Source: Plasmopara viticola
Lineage: Eukaryota > Oomycota > Peronosporomycetes > Peronosporales > Peronosporaceae
Assembly: GCA_001695595.3 (NCBI GenBank)
Contig: MBPM02000001.1
Location: 2,046,001-2,110,000 of the forward strand
DNA length: 64,000 bases
Reading direction: 5' to 3'
Each line of letters opens with the position of its first letter. Within the stretch, counting starts at the first letter, position 1. Under the pieces are notes generated by a model. It made no database searches. It worked only from the letters and a program-made list of their open reading frames with translations, and was not told where the DNA came from. Positions 34,939 to 45,400 of this stretch are shown one piece after another. The position numbers were made by a program, and so were the translations under genes.

Positions 34939-37392
34939 TCAATACGATGTTTCTGCACGAAGAGCATCAGCGTCTGCGCAAATATCGTCGTAGAGCCGTT
35001 CAAAGCTTTGCGGTGTAAAAGTTGTGAATTCCGCGGCATATGTCCATAAACTCGTACAAAGCTCATCAACTTCGCGAGGTGACGCATTCGATTCGACTTC
35101 CACCTTGTCTTGGTGCTGCCTCACGATTCGATCAATCACGTCGCCGATAGTAGTCACATACTTAAACATCTTTTCCACCACCGTCTCGTCCGTTTGATTA
35201 CTCGACCACTCGGCCATGATTTTCATCTTTTTCAGCACTTGGCGAACTTCGCGCAACTTCTTGTTGGGTTTCCACTTTTCATAACACTCTTTGATCGAAA
35301 GCAATGGCACCGGTGCGACATCTGCCACAACGATCGGCTCTTCGTGGCTCTTTGAGTCTTTCTTGTCTTTCCGTCGGTGCTTCTTCTTCGACTTATCGTT
35401 CTTGCTTGAGCTATCGGTGCTGTTATGACGAGTTTTCTTGCGAGACGTTGTCACGTCTCCGTCCTCAAAAGATGAAGATTGACGTTTGTGCTGTGACGAC
35501 GTCGACTGCGCTGGAGATGCACCGCCAATTTCGCCTTCTTCAGGATGACTATCAGCCTGGGCAGGAGATCTCGTTGGTGGCGACCGCTGTCGTCCAGCGT
35601 CTCCATTCGGAGTCCCTCCATCGCTACTAGACACCACAGGACGTCGACTTAACACTTCATCGCCATTTTGATGCCTCGCAGCGAATCGTTCTGCCGCGCG
35701 AGCCATTCGACCTCCTCCAGTACTTGAGCTCACAGGCGTTGATGCGGTCACACCAGGAATGGCTCCACTCTGGAGGATGGCACTAAACTGCGCACCTAAC
35801 GATTGATTCGAGTTTCCACTCGCGGTATTAAGCGCGCTCGCTTGTTGTACAATCTGCGGGTCGCCGGCAACCACATCAGGAGGAGGTAATCGTTTCAATA
35901 AATTCTCAGCACGTTTCTTGAGACGCTCGCCCTTCAACGCACGTTGTTTTTGAAAATGAAGCAAGTCATCGTTCAAAATGTCTTCCCATCCTCCAAAGCC
36001 GTGCACGTAAACACCAAGTAACAGCGCAGCATCTTTCCGTTGTGTCCAATCGTGTTCCTTTTCGGCCCATGCCCAACTTGGCAAATCGCGAGTATTGACT
36101 CCCAAGACAGAAAGGTCACTCTGCTTTGCTACTAGCACATATGCACCCTGTGCATTCACTTGTGCATTGCCAAATGAGCACCCAGCAGTGCGCAGGGCCC
36201 GTTGAACAGCTACCCGCAGTTTTAAATTCTCATAGAGACGCTCAATGATCTGCGATGCTTTCGCCTCCACATCAGCAATCTTGATACTATCTTGCGGTGG
36301 CCGCGCTTCAATTGCTTGCTTGGCTTTCTGCGCCACTTCATTAGCAAGAGATTGCAGACGATCAGTAGAAATTTTAGTACTCGCTTGCAAATTTGCACGC
36401 TCAATAAAAGTCGGCAATTTGTACTCGTCCGCAAAATTCACCGCACTTGGGTACAGCCCCACGTCGGTCATGTGTCCATAGCGAAGCATGCCACGCAACA
36501 CTGCACGCACTACTTTACCATCGATTGCAACAATGGCAACACTTGATGATCTGCTTACGCTGCTACTGCCCTCGTCTCCTCCTGCATCTCCATGCTCACT
36601 ACTGCTACTATTTCCGGTTGCCACGGTGGTTGTGCTACTGGCTGTCATAGCTTTTGTTACTGGTTTATTCGTCATCACTGCAACAGGGGGCACAGTGGCC
36701 GTTGATGTCGTCGCAGTGCTTGCTTTCTTCGCTTTTGCACTCGTTGTCTTTTTTCGTCCATTGAGTTTCATGGCCAATCGATCGTGAGCTGACACGGGTT
36801 TTCGCTTCAAAGGCAATCGTCCTGCGGTTCCAAACGTACTCAATGGGCCTCCAACAGCCATCGGTGCGCCACTACTCACCACAGCTTCCGCTTCTGGAGA
36901 CCGTAATGGTGACTCTTTTGGCGGCGGACTCGATCTCGCAGCAAGTTTTCCCATTGGTTTCTTCCTCTTGTCTCGCAAATCTCGCTGGATTTCCTCAATA
37001 GTGCGTCGGTCGCGCTTGCGAGTCCCCAGTGGCATCATCGATTCTGTCTCTGCCGCTTTAAATCTTGCGGCTGCTCGTGTCGAGTTGACGTTCAGCGTCT
37101 CGTTCGCGGCTGCAAGTCCATGAGCACGTGGGGCGGAAAGTGCCGGTGTCGAAGGATTGCTCAAACTTGTTCGATTACTAGTGCTTCCGGATGGAATCAG
37201 ATGCTTAGCTGCCGACGACGCGTCTGTACCAGTATTCTCCGTCTCTGCGTCATCTTCCGACTCTGAGTCCGATGACGACGAGCTCGAAGAAGAGCCTGAA
37301 CTCGAGGACGACGAGTCATCGTCAGAGCTCGAGTTGTCGGCCTTGTTCTCCTCATCGTTCGAGACGTGCTCGGCTGGTAGATTCTCCGTCAT
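34939..37392 (-). CDS. CHD1-type DNA-binding and CHCT-domain protein without ATPase
   Basis: Single exon, 817 residues from the ATG at 37392. The N-terminus is Asp/Glu/Ser-rich (a poly-Ser tract at about 21-45), followed by basic linkers and a middle helical part. Around residues 430-510 a SANT/SLIDE-like module appears (KDAALLLGVYVHGFGGWEDI, later ERLKKRAENLLKRL), matching the DNA-binding region of CHD1. Residues about 690-810 fit the CHD1 helical C-terminal domain (IKECYEKWKPNKKLREVRQV, AEFTTFTPQSFERLYDDI). No chromodomain and no SNF2 motif (no DEGxGLGKT-type, no DEAH) occurs in the frame or within the next gene. It may be a standalone targeting or histone-chaperone-like partner of a CHD1 ATPase, or the second half of a split CHD1. 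The gene follows the GEP4-like gene divergently. Confidence 0.75.
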   Translation of the reverse strand: MTENLPAEHVSNDEENKADNSSSDDDSSSSSSGSSSSSSSSDSESEDDAETENTGTDASSAAKHLIPSGSTSNRTSLSNPSTPALSAPRAHGLAAANETLNVNSTRAAARFKAAETESMMPLGTRKRDRRTIEEIQRDLRDKRKKPMGKLAARSSPPPKESPLRSPEAEAVVSSGAPMAVGGPLSTFGTAGRLPLKRKPVSAHDRLAMKLNGRKKTTSAKAKKASTATTSTATVPPVAVMTNKPVTKAMTASSTTTVATGNSSSSEHGDAGGDEGSSSVSRSSSVAIVAIDGKVVRAVLRGMLRYGHMTDVGLYPSAVNFADEYKLPTFIERANLQASTKISTDRLQSLANEVAQKAKQAIEARPPQDSIKIADVEAKASQIIERLYENLKLRVAVQRALRTAGCSFGNAQVNAQGAYVLVAKQSDLSVLGVNTRDLPSWAWAEKEHDWTQRKDAALLLGVYVHGFGGWEDILNDDLLHFQKQRALKGERLKKRAENLLKRLPPPDVVAGDPQIVQQASALNTASGNSNQSLGAQFSAILQSGAIPGVTASTPVSSSTGGGRMARAAERFAARHQNGDEVLSRRPVVSSSDGGTPNGDAGRQRSPPTRSPAQADSHPEEGEIGGASPAQSTSSQHKRQSSSFEDGDVTTSRKKTRHNSTDSSSKNDKSKKKHRRKDKKDSKSHEEPIVVADVAPVPLLSIKECYEKWKPNKKLREVRQVLKKMKIMAEWSSNQTDETVVEKMFKYVTTIGDVIDRIVRQHQDKVEVESNASPREVDELCTSLWTYAAEFTTFTPQSFERLYDDICADADALRAETSY

Positions 37393-37525
37393 GGTCGAGT
37401 GTGACTCGAAGGAAGTTAAAAAGCGAACAATCCTGCCAATCGCTGCGCCGAAGAGCTCATTCGTTATAACGTTGAATGATGATTGGTTGAAACAAGCAAT
37501 GATATGACTATAACCGAGTTATTTT
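37393..37525. promoter_or_regulatory. Short bidirectional promoter between CHCT-type and GEP4-like genes
   Basis: Only 133 bp separate the two divergent start codons. The interval holds CTCATTCGT (37456-37464), which fits the oomycete initiator consensus, and two inverted-or-direct CCAAT-like sites (GCCAATC near 37435 and GATTGGTTG near 37483). The assignment of the initiator to one gene or the other is not possible by eye. Confidence 0.5.
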
Positions 37526-38378
37526 ATGAAAGGCCTCAATTTTGGCGGCGTGGTAGAGTTTTGCCGCGTGTTGACGCGCCATCCACAGCTCTTGTTACCA
37601 CAGCTTTCTGTAAATGGTAGTGTCTACTATCTCTTCATTTATAACGTGCATTCGGATGCTAATTCAATCGGTAATTTGAAAAAATTATTTCATTAGATCT
37701 GACAGAGGTACCTTTTCAAACGCTCCGGGACCGCGGGTTTCGCGGTGTTATCTTTGACAAGGATAACACACTTACAGTGCCGCACAAATCGGAAATTGCT
37801 CCTCATTTGGTGACATCAGTGGCTGAATGCCGTCAAGTTTTTGGAGATTCGGGCGTCGTGATATTTTCCAATTCTGCTGGGTCAACGGACGATACGGATG
37901 GCGTCAAAGCGACGAAGATCGAAGAGAATTTACAAATCCAAGTGCTTCGACACAATGTAAAAGTAGTGATACATGCTTTGTATCTAAAGCACCGATGGGT
38001 CTTTGAATGTGCGTGCTGTCATTGTAGAAACCAGGAGGAATTGCATTCGTGCGAGAACATTTTGGCGAAGTAGATCTGCACAGTCTTGTGATCATTGGCG
38101 ATCGTTTCTCGACAGACGTGCTGTTTGGCAATCTCAATGGTAAGATGATAAATTCATTGTTAAAAGTTATGCGTAAGGCTTTAACTTTGTTGTTTAAAGG
38201 GCTACTCACAATCCGAACAGAGCAATTTTCACGGGAAGGGGAAAATATCGTGAATCGACAATTACAATTTATTGAAAAGGCAGTTGTGCAAATACTGACA
38301 CGCGCAGGAGTCAAGGCGCCATCTCATCCGTTATGGGATAATAGCAAGGCTAAGAATAAAAATAAAACGCATCCATAA
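37526..38378 (+). CDS. GEP4: GEP4-like phosphatidylglycerophosphatase (four exons)
   Basis: join(37526-37616, 37697-37962, 38028-38139, 38200-38378), 215 residues. Introns are 80, 65 and 60 nt with GTAGTG, GTAGTG and GTAAGA donors and TTAG, GTAG and AAAG acceptors. The protein has the HAD catalytic motif FDKDNTLT, followed by VVIFSNSAGS, LRHNVKKPGG and the motif IIGDRFSTDVLFGNLNG, all in the order of mitochondrial phosphatidylglycerophosphate phosphatases (yeast Gep4, bacterial YqeG). It would dephosphorylate PGP to PG in cardiolipin synthesis on the matrix side of the inner membrane. No clear presequence was seen. Intron 3 is a multiple of three without a stop. The gene is convergent with the FAM177-like gene, 33 bp apart. 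Confidence 0.85.
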
Positions 38379-38411
38379 TATTGCAAAAGGTGTGCCAACA
38401 AATGCTGATAT

Positions 38412-38804
38412 TCAATCAAATGCACCAACTTCAAGCTCCTCAAGCTTGCGCTGTTCTACCTCAAGAAGTTGTTCTAAATGAAATTGACGTCGCTGGCGTT
38501 TTTCCAATCGTCGCAAGTAAACTTCCTGCTTCTCACGCTCTTGAGCGTCGATAATCCATTGGTACTTGGACTGTGTAAGTCCCAAAAAGTTTGCCAATAC
38601 CTCGCCCACGAACTCCATGCCGTTGAATGTTTTCGTACCAGACCAGCAGATCCAAACCCATGCGCTTTGAGATAACGACTCCACTTTGGAATTTGTGTCG
38701 ACGGGTTTTAATCTCTGGTTTTGAGAATTGTCGATCGACACGTCTCTGTTCCCCGCCTCAACTCTGATCTCACCATTAAATTGATCTCTCGTGTCCGCCA
38801 TCAT
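38412..38804 (-). CDS. FAM177-like protein
   Basis: 130 residues from the ATG at 38804. The frame extends nine codons further but only from a TTG. A Trp-rich core (AWVWICWSGTKTFNGMEFVG) leads into EVLANFLGLTQSKYQWIIDA and a charged helix (EREKQEVYLRRLEKRQRRQF), an arrangement that fits the FAM177 family (human FAM177A1). Members are small, poorly characterised proteins; FAM177A1 has been linked to the Golgi in human cells. The start of the helix and the FLG(L/I)xxSKYQW motif are the basis for the call. Its stop codon faces that of the GEP4-like gene. Confidence 0.65.
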   Translation of the reverse strand: MMADTRDQFNGEIRVEAGNRDVSIDNSQNQRLKPVDTNSKVESLSQSAWVWICWSGTKTFNGMEFVGEVLANFLGLTQSKYQWIIDAQEREKQEVYLRRLEKRQRRQFHLEQLLEVEQRKLEELEVGAFD

Positions 38805-39117
38805 GATAGTAGAAGTGGCGTTACCAATCAACGAGTTTCAAAACCTGGCTACGTTACAAATTGACCATCAATAAATATGTAACTATCAAAGAAACGACGG
38901 TCAAGATTGTGTCAGTTGCTAACTTGAATCTCGTTTCAACAATCTCCATGTTATCAAGTTCAGTTACCCAAGTTAATAAAAGAGCAATTTCATTAATTCG
39001 TACGAAAAATGCAAAATTTTCTACTTCTTTGACTCAGCTAGCTTCGGTAGATAAAATTGGCCCATAATAAATAGCTGTCGAGCTGTTAGAAAGAGAAAGC
39101 AGTTCAGTGCCTCCTCT

Positions 39118-40632
39118 TCACATAATGGAGCACAATTCCCCATTGCGTTCGCTAAATAGCGAGCAACTACCGGCACTACTGTTCGAGTCGGTTGAGCTAT
39201 CGAATTGATTGAGATTCTTCATCGCCACTGCCACATTGTTTAAAAAGTACGGTCGCCATACTTTGCGATACATGAACTTTGCTGAAAAGGGCAACATGCC
39301 TTGAATGCTGCGCTGTTCCGTTTCCCCACCCCAAATCTTGCTACGTTCAACAATCCAAGGCACCACGACACGTTTCGCTCGAATAGCCCGAAAAATACGA
39401 GGGATGATGTGGCTTTGGAAAGCGCGTTCTGTGAACGCAGCACTCATAGCTGCGTTCAGTGTCATCTCCTCTCGATTCAACGCGGAATGCAGTGTCCGAT
39501 TGAGCTGTCGAATTTCACTTTGAAGCACTTGAAGGCGTAGCAGCCACGATGAAGCACTGCAAGCGCCACTGACACAAAGTGCACGCTCTAGTTGCTGAAT
39601 TTGCGCCAACATTTGCTTGATCGTGTGGTACACGTCTAGAATATTTTGCTTAGTTGGTTCTGGCAAGTTGAGCATTGGAAGCAACACAGCAGCCTTGACT
39701 TCATGCTGGCATAGCAAATACTCGACGAAGTACGCTTTGAACCAGAAAAAGAATTCAGCCACATGTGACTCGAGAGCCAACGTGTGTGAAGCCACAGGTT
39801 TCGATTGACTCTGTGATTGTTCAAGAAATCGATCCATGACAAATAGAGCGTGACGAATGGGTTCATGGATTCCCAAAAGAAATTTAGCACTCCAAGTCCA
39901 ATCGCGTTGATTCGAAAGGATGGCGCTGAAAATGAGGCTACCATTGTGCGACGAAGGAGGAGGAACCGGAATGCTTTTCATGCTAAGCTCCTTTCGGAGG
40001 ATTTGGTCCCCTTTGGTGAGATTGGGGAAAATCACTTCCGGTGTTTGTGCTCGCTTGAGCTCTCCAGGTCGCAGTCGATTCTTCATCGCGGACACACTAC
40101 GGCTACTTCCCTCTTCACTATCTTCACAGCTGACTTCCGTAATCCGCTCCTCATAACTGCCAATTGGCGACATCATTTTCTCCGGCTCTGTGTTAGCAGT
40201 CGATGGGCTTTGCTCACTCGTGTTTCCACATTTCGTAGATCTTGCCTCGAGACCTAACGCGAGACTACGATCGTCCCAAATGTTGAAAAGTCGTGCTCGC
40301 TTTGCCTCTTCGCCGTAATCGGCTCGAAAGTCCGACATGGTCGTGACCACATGAGCCACTTGTGCTATGTCAACGAGATGACCCGTGGCCACCCGTTTCT
40401 TGAATTTGCGCGATGTTGCCGAAGCTGGCAAATTGCTGAATTTCGTGGATCGAGCGCGACGGCGGAGCAAGGCGTCTTCGTCGTCAGTGGGACCCCAAAT
40501 ATTGCGATAAAACTCACAAGGCAAAACCATTCTATGCTTGATCTTTTTACGGTCGTGTAATGCCACACTCGTGTACGAAGTGGCAATAGGATTTCCGCGT
40601 TTTGAGTGATAAAACGAGATGGAAAGTGGCAT
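39118..40632 (-). CDS. Hemerythrin-like helical protein
   Basis: 504 residues from the ATG at 40632; six further upstream codons start only from TTG. The N-terminal 240 residues are basic and low complexity. From about 242 a four-helix-like region begins (WSAKFLLGIHEPIRHALFVM), with later HVAEFFFWFKAYFVEYLLCQ, then HEVKAAVLLPML and LERALCVSGACSA. The spaced His and Glu residues (H in GIHEPIRH, HVAEFF, CQHEVK) resemble the HHE cation-binding fold, but not every ligand is obvious. The C-terminal 130 residues are helical and basic, then Ser-rich. If correct, it might bind iron or another metal; otherwise it is an unassigned cytosolic helical protein. Orthologous genes are needed to confirm the start. 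Confidence 0.45.
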   Translation of the reverse strand: MPLSISFYHSKRGNPIATSYTSVALHDRKKIKHRMVLPCEFYRNIWGPTDDEDALLRRRARSTKFSNLPASATSRKFKKRVATGHLVDIAQVAHVVTTMSDFRADYGEEAKRARLFNIWDDRSLALGLEARSTKCGNTSEQSPSTANTEPEKMMSPIGSYEERITEVSCEDSEEGSSRSVSAMKNRLRPGELKRAQTPEVIFPNLTKGDQILRKELSMKSIPVPPPSSHNGSLIFSAILSNQRDWTWSAKFLLGIHEPIRHALFVMDRFLEQSQSQSKPVASHTLALESHVAEFFFWFKAYFVEYLLCQHEVKAAVLLPMLNLPEPTKQNILDVYHTIKQMLAQIQQLERALCVSGACSASSWLLRLQVLQSEIRQLNRTLHSALNREEMTLNAAMSAAFTERAFQSHIIPRIFRAIRAKRVVVPWIVERSKIWGGETEQRSIQGMLPFSAKFMYRKVWRPYFLNNVAVAMKNLNQFDSSTDSNSSAGSCSLFSERNGELCSIM

Positions 40633-42432
40633 TGCTCGTGAAATCTCCAATAAAAGTCAGCTCTTTGATTCAATGTTCTTGTGTTGGAGGGTGGAGAACG
40701 ATCGCACTTTAGTGCGTGGGTTGCGTGTGCCTCTTGGCTCGTGTGGCGCTTGAAAAGCCAATTAGCAAGTGAAAACGCGGCGGTGAAACGAAACAGAAGA
40801 CTTGGGATTGTACCAGCAAGAGACTTGGAGTTGCCACAAGTCTTTGCCGGTGAGAGGCGGAGCGACAAAAGGTGTTGACAGTTGGTGACGACGATGTGCC
40901 GTTTCGTCGATGGGATTGTTGCTCACGACACTCGTTCGTGAGGAAACGAGGGGAAAGCGATTGCGATTTCCCACAGCAAGTTGTAGAATGAAACTTGTGA
41001 GGGAAGTGAAGTTGGCTTCCAAGTTGCTTCGTCTACACCAACACTCTGCGACCAACCATGAATATCCCATCATGGCGCTCTTTACCCCTTTGCCCTGTTC
41101 AGCTGGCTTCCATTGTGCCCATTTCTGACTTGAAATATTACCAACACAATGCGCCAAAAGGCGCGCCGGATGTAGAGTTTAAGTAGCTCACATTTTTAAT
41201 ATTCCAACTAAGTGGTAGAGACTAAAACAGCTGACCGTCATTGCCAGCTGGGCATGCGAGACGCGCGGATTTGGGACTTACTGCATGCCCCACGTCAATT
41301 ACTTCGCAGTAGCGGCATTGTTCGCATATTACTGCAATCGTGTCCATCGCAGCACAAACACCTCGAGTATTTTTTTTCGAAGCAAGCCAATGAAATTATC
41401 GTACCCAGACATTCATTCTACGGCAATCTTCAAGCAAAGCCCATCATCGGCAACTTACTACATTGCCGGTATCTACTCTTTGTGGTCTTGCATCTAATCA
41501 TATAAGTGGTCATTTAATGGCTGCCCATGGCCGCCTTAGACGCCAGTAGGACTCGCCTACGTATCCAACATTTTCGTACAGTACAAGGCATGTAGTCGGC
41601 AAATACGTATACTAATAATATCAACTTTCGACGATCATGCTCTCATTTCCCAGGGTCTATCATTTATCGCAGTGCAATTTGGCGCTTAGGATCAACACAT
41701 TTCCCCTAACATCGTTACTTTCAGTAGTCGATATAACAGAAAAGTGCTCCCTTGACGCTTGGAGAGGAACATAATAAAAAAAAAAAGAATTTTTTAACAC
41801 TGAGTTATTTCGAGACATTTTCCACGCACTCTATTCATTCGTAGAGGTAGGAACAAAATAATCGAGACTTTTGATTTCCAAATTGGTAGGCAGAGGCATT
41901 GCAGACCAAAAACATTGAGAAAGGAGTATAGGTCGCAACTCTGCGATACAAATGTAAGAGAGGTTGGCAGCATGCTGCCAAATTGATTTACGACATCCCG
42001 ATCGAAGTTTGTCAGTGCACAGTAGATGACGCTGATGTTGATGCTGTGGAATTGTCTACAGACTCAGTGACACCCAACGTGACAACGCAGCTCTATGAAT
42101 ACCTGTGCCGACGATTACAATCATTTTGTTCCATGGAATTCTACAAACTGAAGCACTCGTGGGTAGAAGCTATTCTCGCTGCTGTTGTCGGATAGAGCAT
42201 CGACCTCTTCGAACACCAATATCGAGGCCATAAACAACCAACTGCTTTGATTTTGCGTGCGCCAAATATAGTAAACGTGCAAAATTGATACCACACTGTC
42301 CTTCCCTGAAGGCTTGAGATGCAATTATCTCGTGTTTTGGGGAAAAAATCAAAGCTGTCGCGAAATTGCTAATTAAAATAATGTAGCATACGATAAAATT
42401 GTTTTCTCTTTCGTGTCTTGTCTTTCTACCTA
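40633..42432. other. Intergenic between hemerythrin-like and CHD-family genes
   Basis: Divided between the promoter of the hemerythrin-like gene and the 3' side of the CHD gene. Plus frames at 41212-41505 and 41983-42195 have no recognised domain; the latter has balanced composition and might be a relic. A run of 13 As interrupts the sequence near 41777. Confidence 0.4.
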
Positions 42433-45400
42433 CTAATCCATCGAGCCACCAGTGTCCGAGTCGGCGTCCATATGTGGCGAAATACCGTGGGTCGTCCCAT
42501 TCATCTTAGAGCGAGATTTATTCCGTGGCATGCTCAAGCGATTTCGCATCGTTTTCTTGCGCTTTGACGTCAAAGCTTCGGCACATTCAACGTTTCCATT
42601 ATTCCTCGTTTTGATTGTCGCCTTCGTGGTCGATTTTCCATGTTTCTTCAATTCACTTGACTTGCTCTTTGGTACTGGTTTCTTTGCAGCTGTTTTTAAA
42701 GGCACGTGCGGTGGGGTCGTTTCCTTTGCAGCAGCTGAGCCATCGCACACGCTGCAGACCCACGTCTTAGCAATACGAGCTGCTTGACGCTCTGACATAT
42801 TGACGCATTTCGGGTGAAACTTGGTGCGACAGGACGAGCAGACCATTGTGAGCTTCAGATCGTCCTCGTCAGCATCGCATACACAGGCACGAATGAGTTC
42901 GTCACGCACAGCAGCATGTAGCTTGCACTTTAGAGCGTACGTGGTCCCATTGATCTCACCGCCACTTTCTACAGCGCAACGCAAATGATAGTTCCGGCGG
43001 CACTTCGCTACGATGCAGCCCACTGTCGCACCAAATTGATTACATCTAGTACACTTGAGCTGTCTTCCTCGCTTGACTGCTTTCGGCAAGTTCATAATCA
43101 GACCATCGGCCTTCACGTACACTTCAGGTGAGTGCACAGCACAATTTAAGTGAACATGCACCGATTCATTAGGTCGATCTGAATATTTTAAGCGCACAGG
43201 AGCCTCGATAAAAGGCCCCTCTAAAGCCACATTTGCAGTCGTTGCGTCTGTTCCTTTTTTTTCAGACAGTGCAGATGCTACATCATGCCCAACACCATCC
43301 CCTCCCATGACGTTGCCGCCATGGCAGAGCGCGCAGACCTTCACTTTTGTAGCTGAGTTAGAAGATTTGCTCTTTTTGACTCCATTTGAACTAATACGCC
43401 TGGACGGTGACGTGCGCTTTCGCTTGGTGCTCCTTTTATTTGGACGCTCAAACTCGTCGTTGTCTAAAGGAATAAATTGTGGAGCTTCTTTCTGCTGCTG
43501 AGCTGCTGCCGTTGCAAGTGGTGCACCTGCAGGTTGACCATCGACCAATCTTCTTTTTCTTTCTGCTGCAGCAAAAGATTTTTTTCCATCCAAATGATTT
43601 GCACATAGCATAAGGTTTTTCGAGAGTCGTATAAACTTGTCTGCCGACGGAATGCATTCGGGGTGAATGGCTTGGGAGCAATGAATACAGCTCACTACGC
43701 CAGCCTTGTCGTTTGTTTTTTTGCTCACAGCCGTCGCTCGCCCTTTTTTGGTGGGTTTACAAGCTAAACAAAAGTGGCTTGGGCAACGGAATCGCTTCTC
43801 GCCAACCCACTCGACCCGTGAATTCTCCGCTAGGCAACCCTTGTGGTAAAATCGACCACACTTTGCCACCGAGCATTGTGTGACACCAAACTCAACTCCC
43901 ATTTCGCCAACTTGTTTACAGATCAAGCACATATGACGGCCCTCAGCGCAATCTGGACACAGCCATTGCTCGTCATTCGGCTCATCTTTCATACCCACAC
44001 ACTCGAGATGAAACGAGCGGTGGCACGGACCATCACACAGCAATATCAACCCACCGTCGCCACAAAGAGTGCACAAATCGTCGCTTTCGTTAATAATGCC
44101 GCTTTGGAAAGGTGTTGTCGGAGGAGGGGTCCTGTCTTCATTTTCCAAGAGTTTCGGCGGCCGACCACGTCGTTTAATGCTCCTTCTCTTTGGAGGGACG
44201 TCGCCATACGCTTCATCGTCGCTACTTTCAGTTGCAGTAATTCTCCTCCTTCGTTTCTTCCTTGGCGTGCTATAGTCCTCATCCTGAAATAAATTTGTTC
44301 GGGAAGGGGCCAGTCGACAGCTCCGCACACGTGACTTTTCCAATTTCGTCAAATATCCCTTTACGAGATCAATTTGGTCACTGGAAAATTCGCTTCGATA
44401 TTTTGAGCTCACAGTATTCAACACCTGAATAGCAATATCGTACTCGTGCTGAATGTCTCGACTACCTACACGACCTTCGTCAGTATTCATGCCTGAACTC
44501 ATCTCAGTCACCAAGCTCGTCAAAGCAATATCCAAATTGCTGATAAATTTGATTTTCGATTGCCGCGAGCTCACAGCGCTGTCATCTTCAAGTTTCAAGC
44601 TCAGCATTTCTACCGAAACAGCGCCTGGAAGAACCTTCTCCCAAAAATTCGGATCATCCACGGATAGTTCACCAGTCGCACCCTCAGCAACGAAGGATGA
44701 GTGATCGACAGCCATACCGCCGAGTGACTTCCTCTTGGAATATTTTGCTGGAGACTTTTTCTGCTTTGGTGATGCCACTTTGCCATCCGCGTCTTTGTTG
44801 GTATTGGATCCACCGCCAACGACCATAACACGAGCGTTTTCCTTTAAAATCGTCTCAATATCACGCTTAGCAAATTCTTTTGACGCCGTATCGTCATCTT
44901 CCCGAAGCGCATACGCTCCGCGCTTCAGCAGCTCAACAAGCTGCTCTGCCGACGGCTTTGTAATCTGGGAGTTCTCATTAAAAGATGCCGTTCCTAACAC
45001 TGCATGCTCAAGGCCGAGCTTTCGTGAAGCACGATCAAACATTTCGCTTTCGTACGTGTTGTGGGTAATCAGACGATAGATTTGAACACTCTTCTTCTGA
45101 CCAATACGGTGACAACGTGACTGAGCTTGCAAATCATTCATCGGGTTCCAATCGCTGTCAAAGATAATGACTGTATCAGCTGCAATTAGATTGATACCTA
45201 CACCACCAGCTTTCGTACTCAGCAAAAATATAAAAGACTTTGAGTGGGGTCGAGAAAAACGGTCAATGGCGCTTTGGCGCACACTTCCGCTAGTAGAGCC
45301 GTCCAAGCGCTCATAAATATACGAATTAGCCTCGCAATACCGTTGGAGTAGGTCAAGTTGTTTCAAAAACTGGCTAAAAATTAGAATTTTGTGTCCATCC

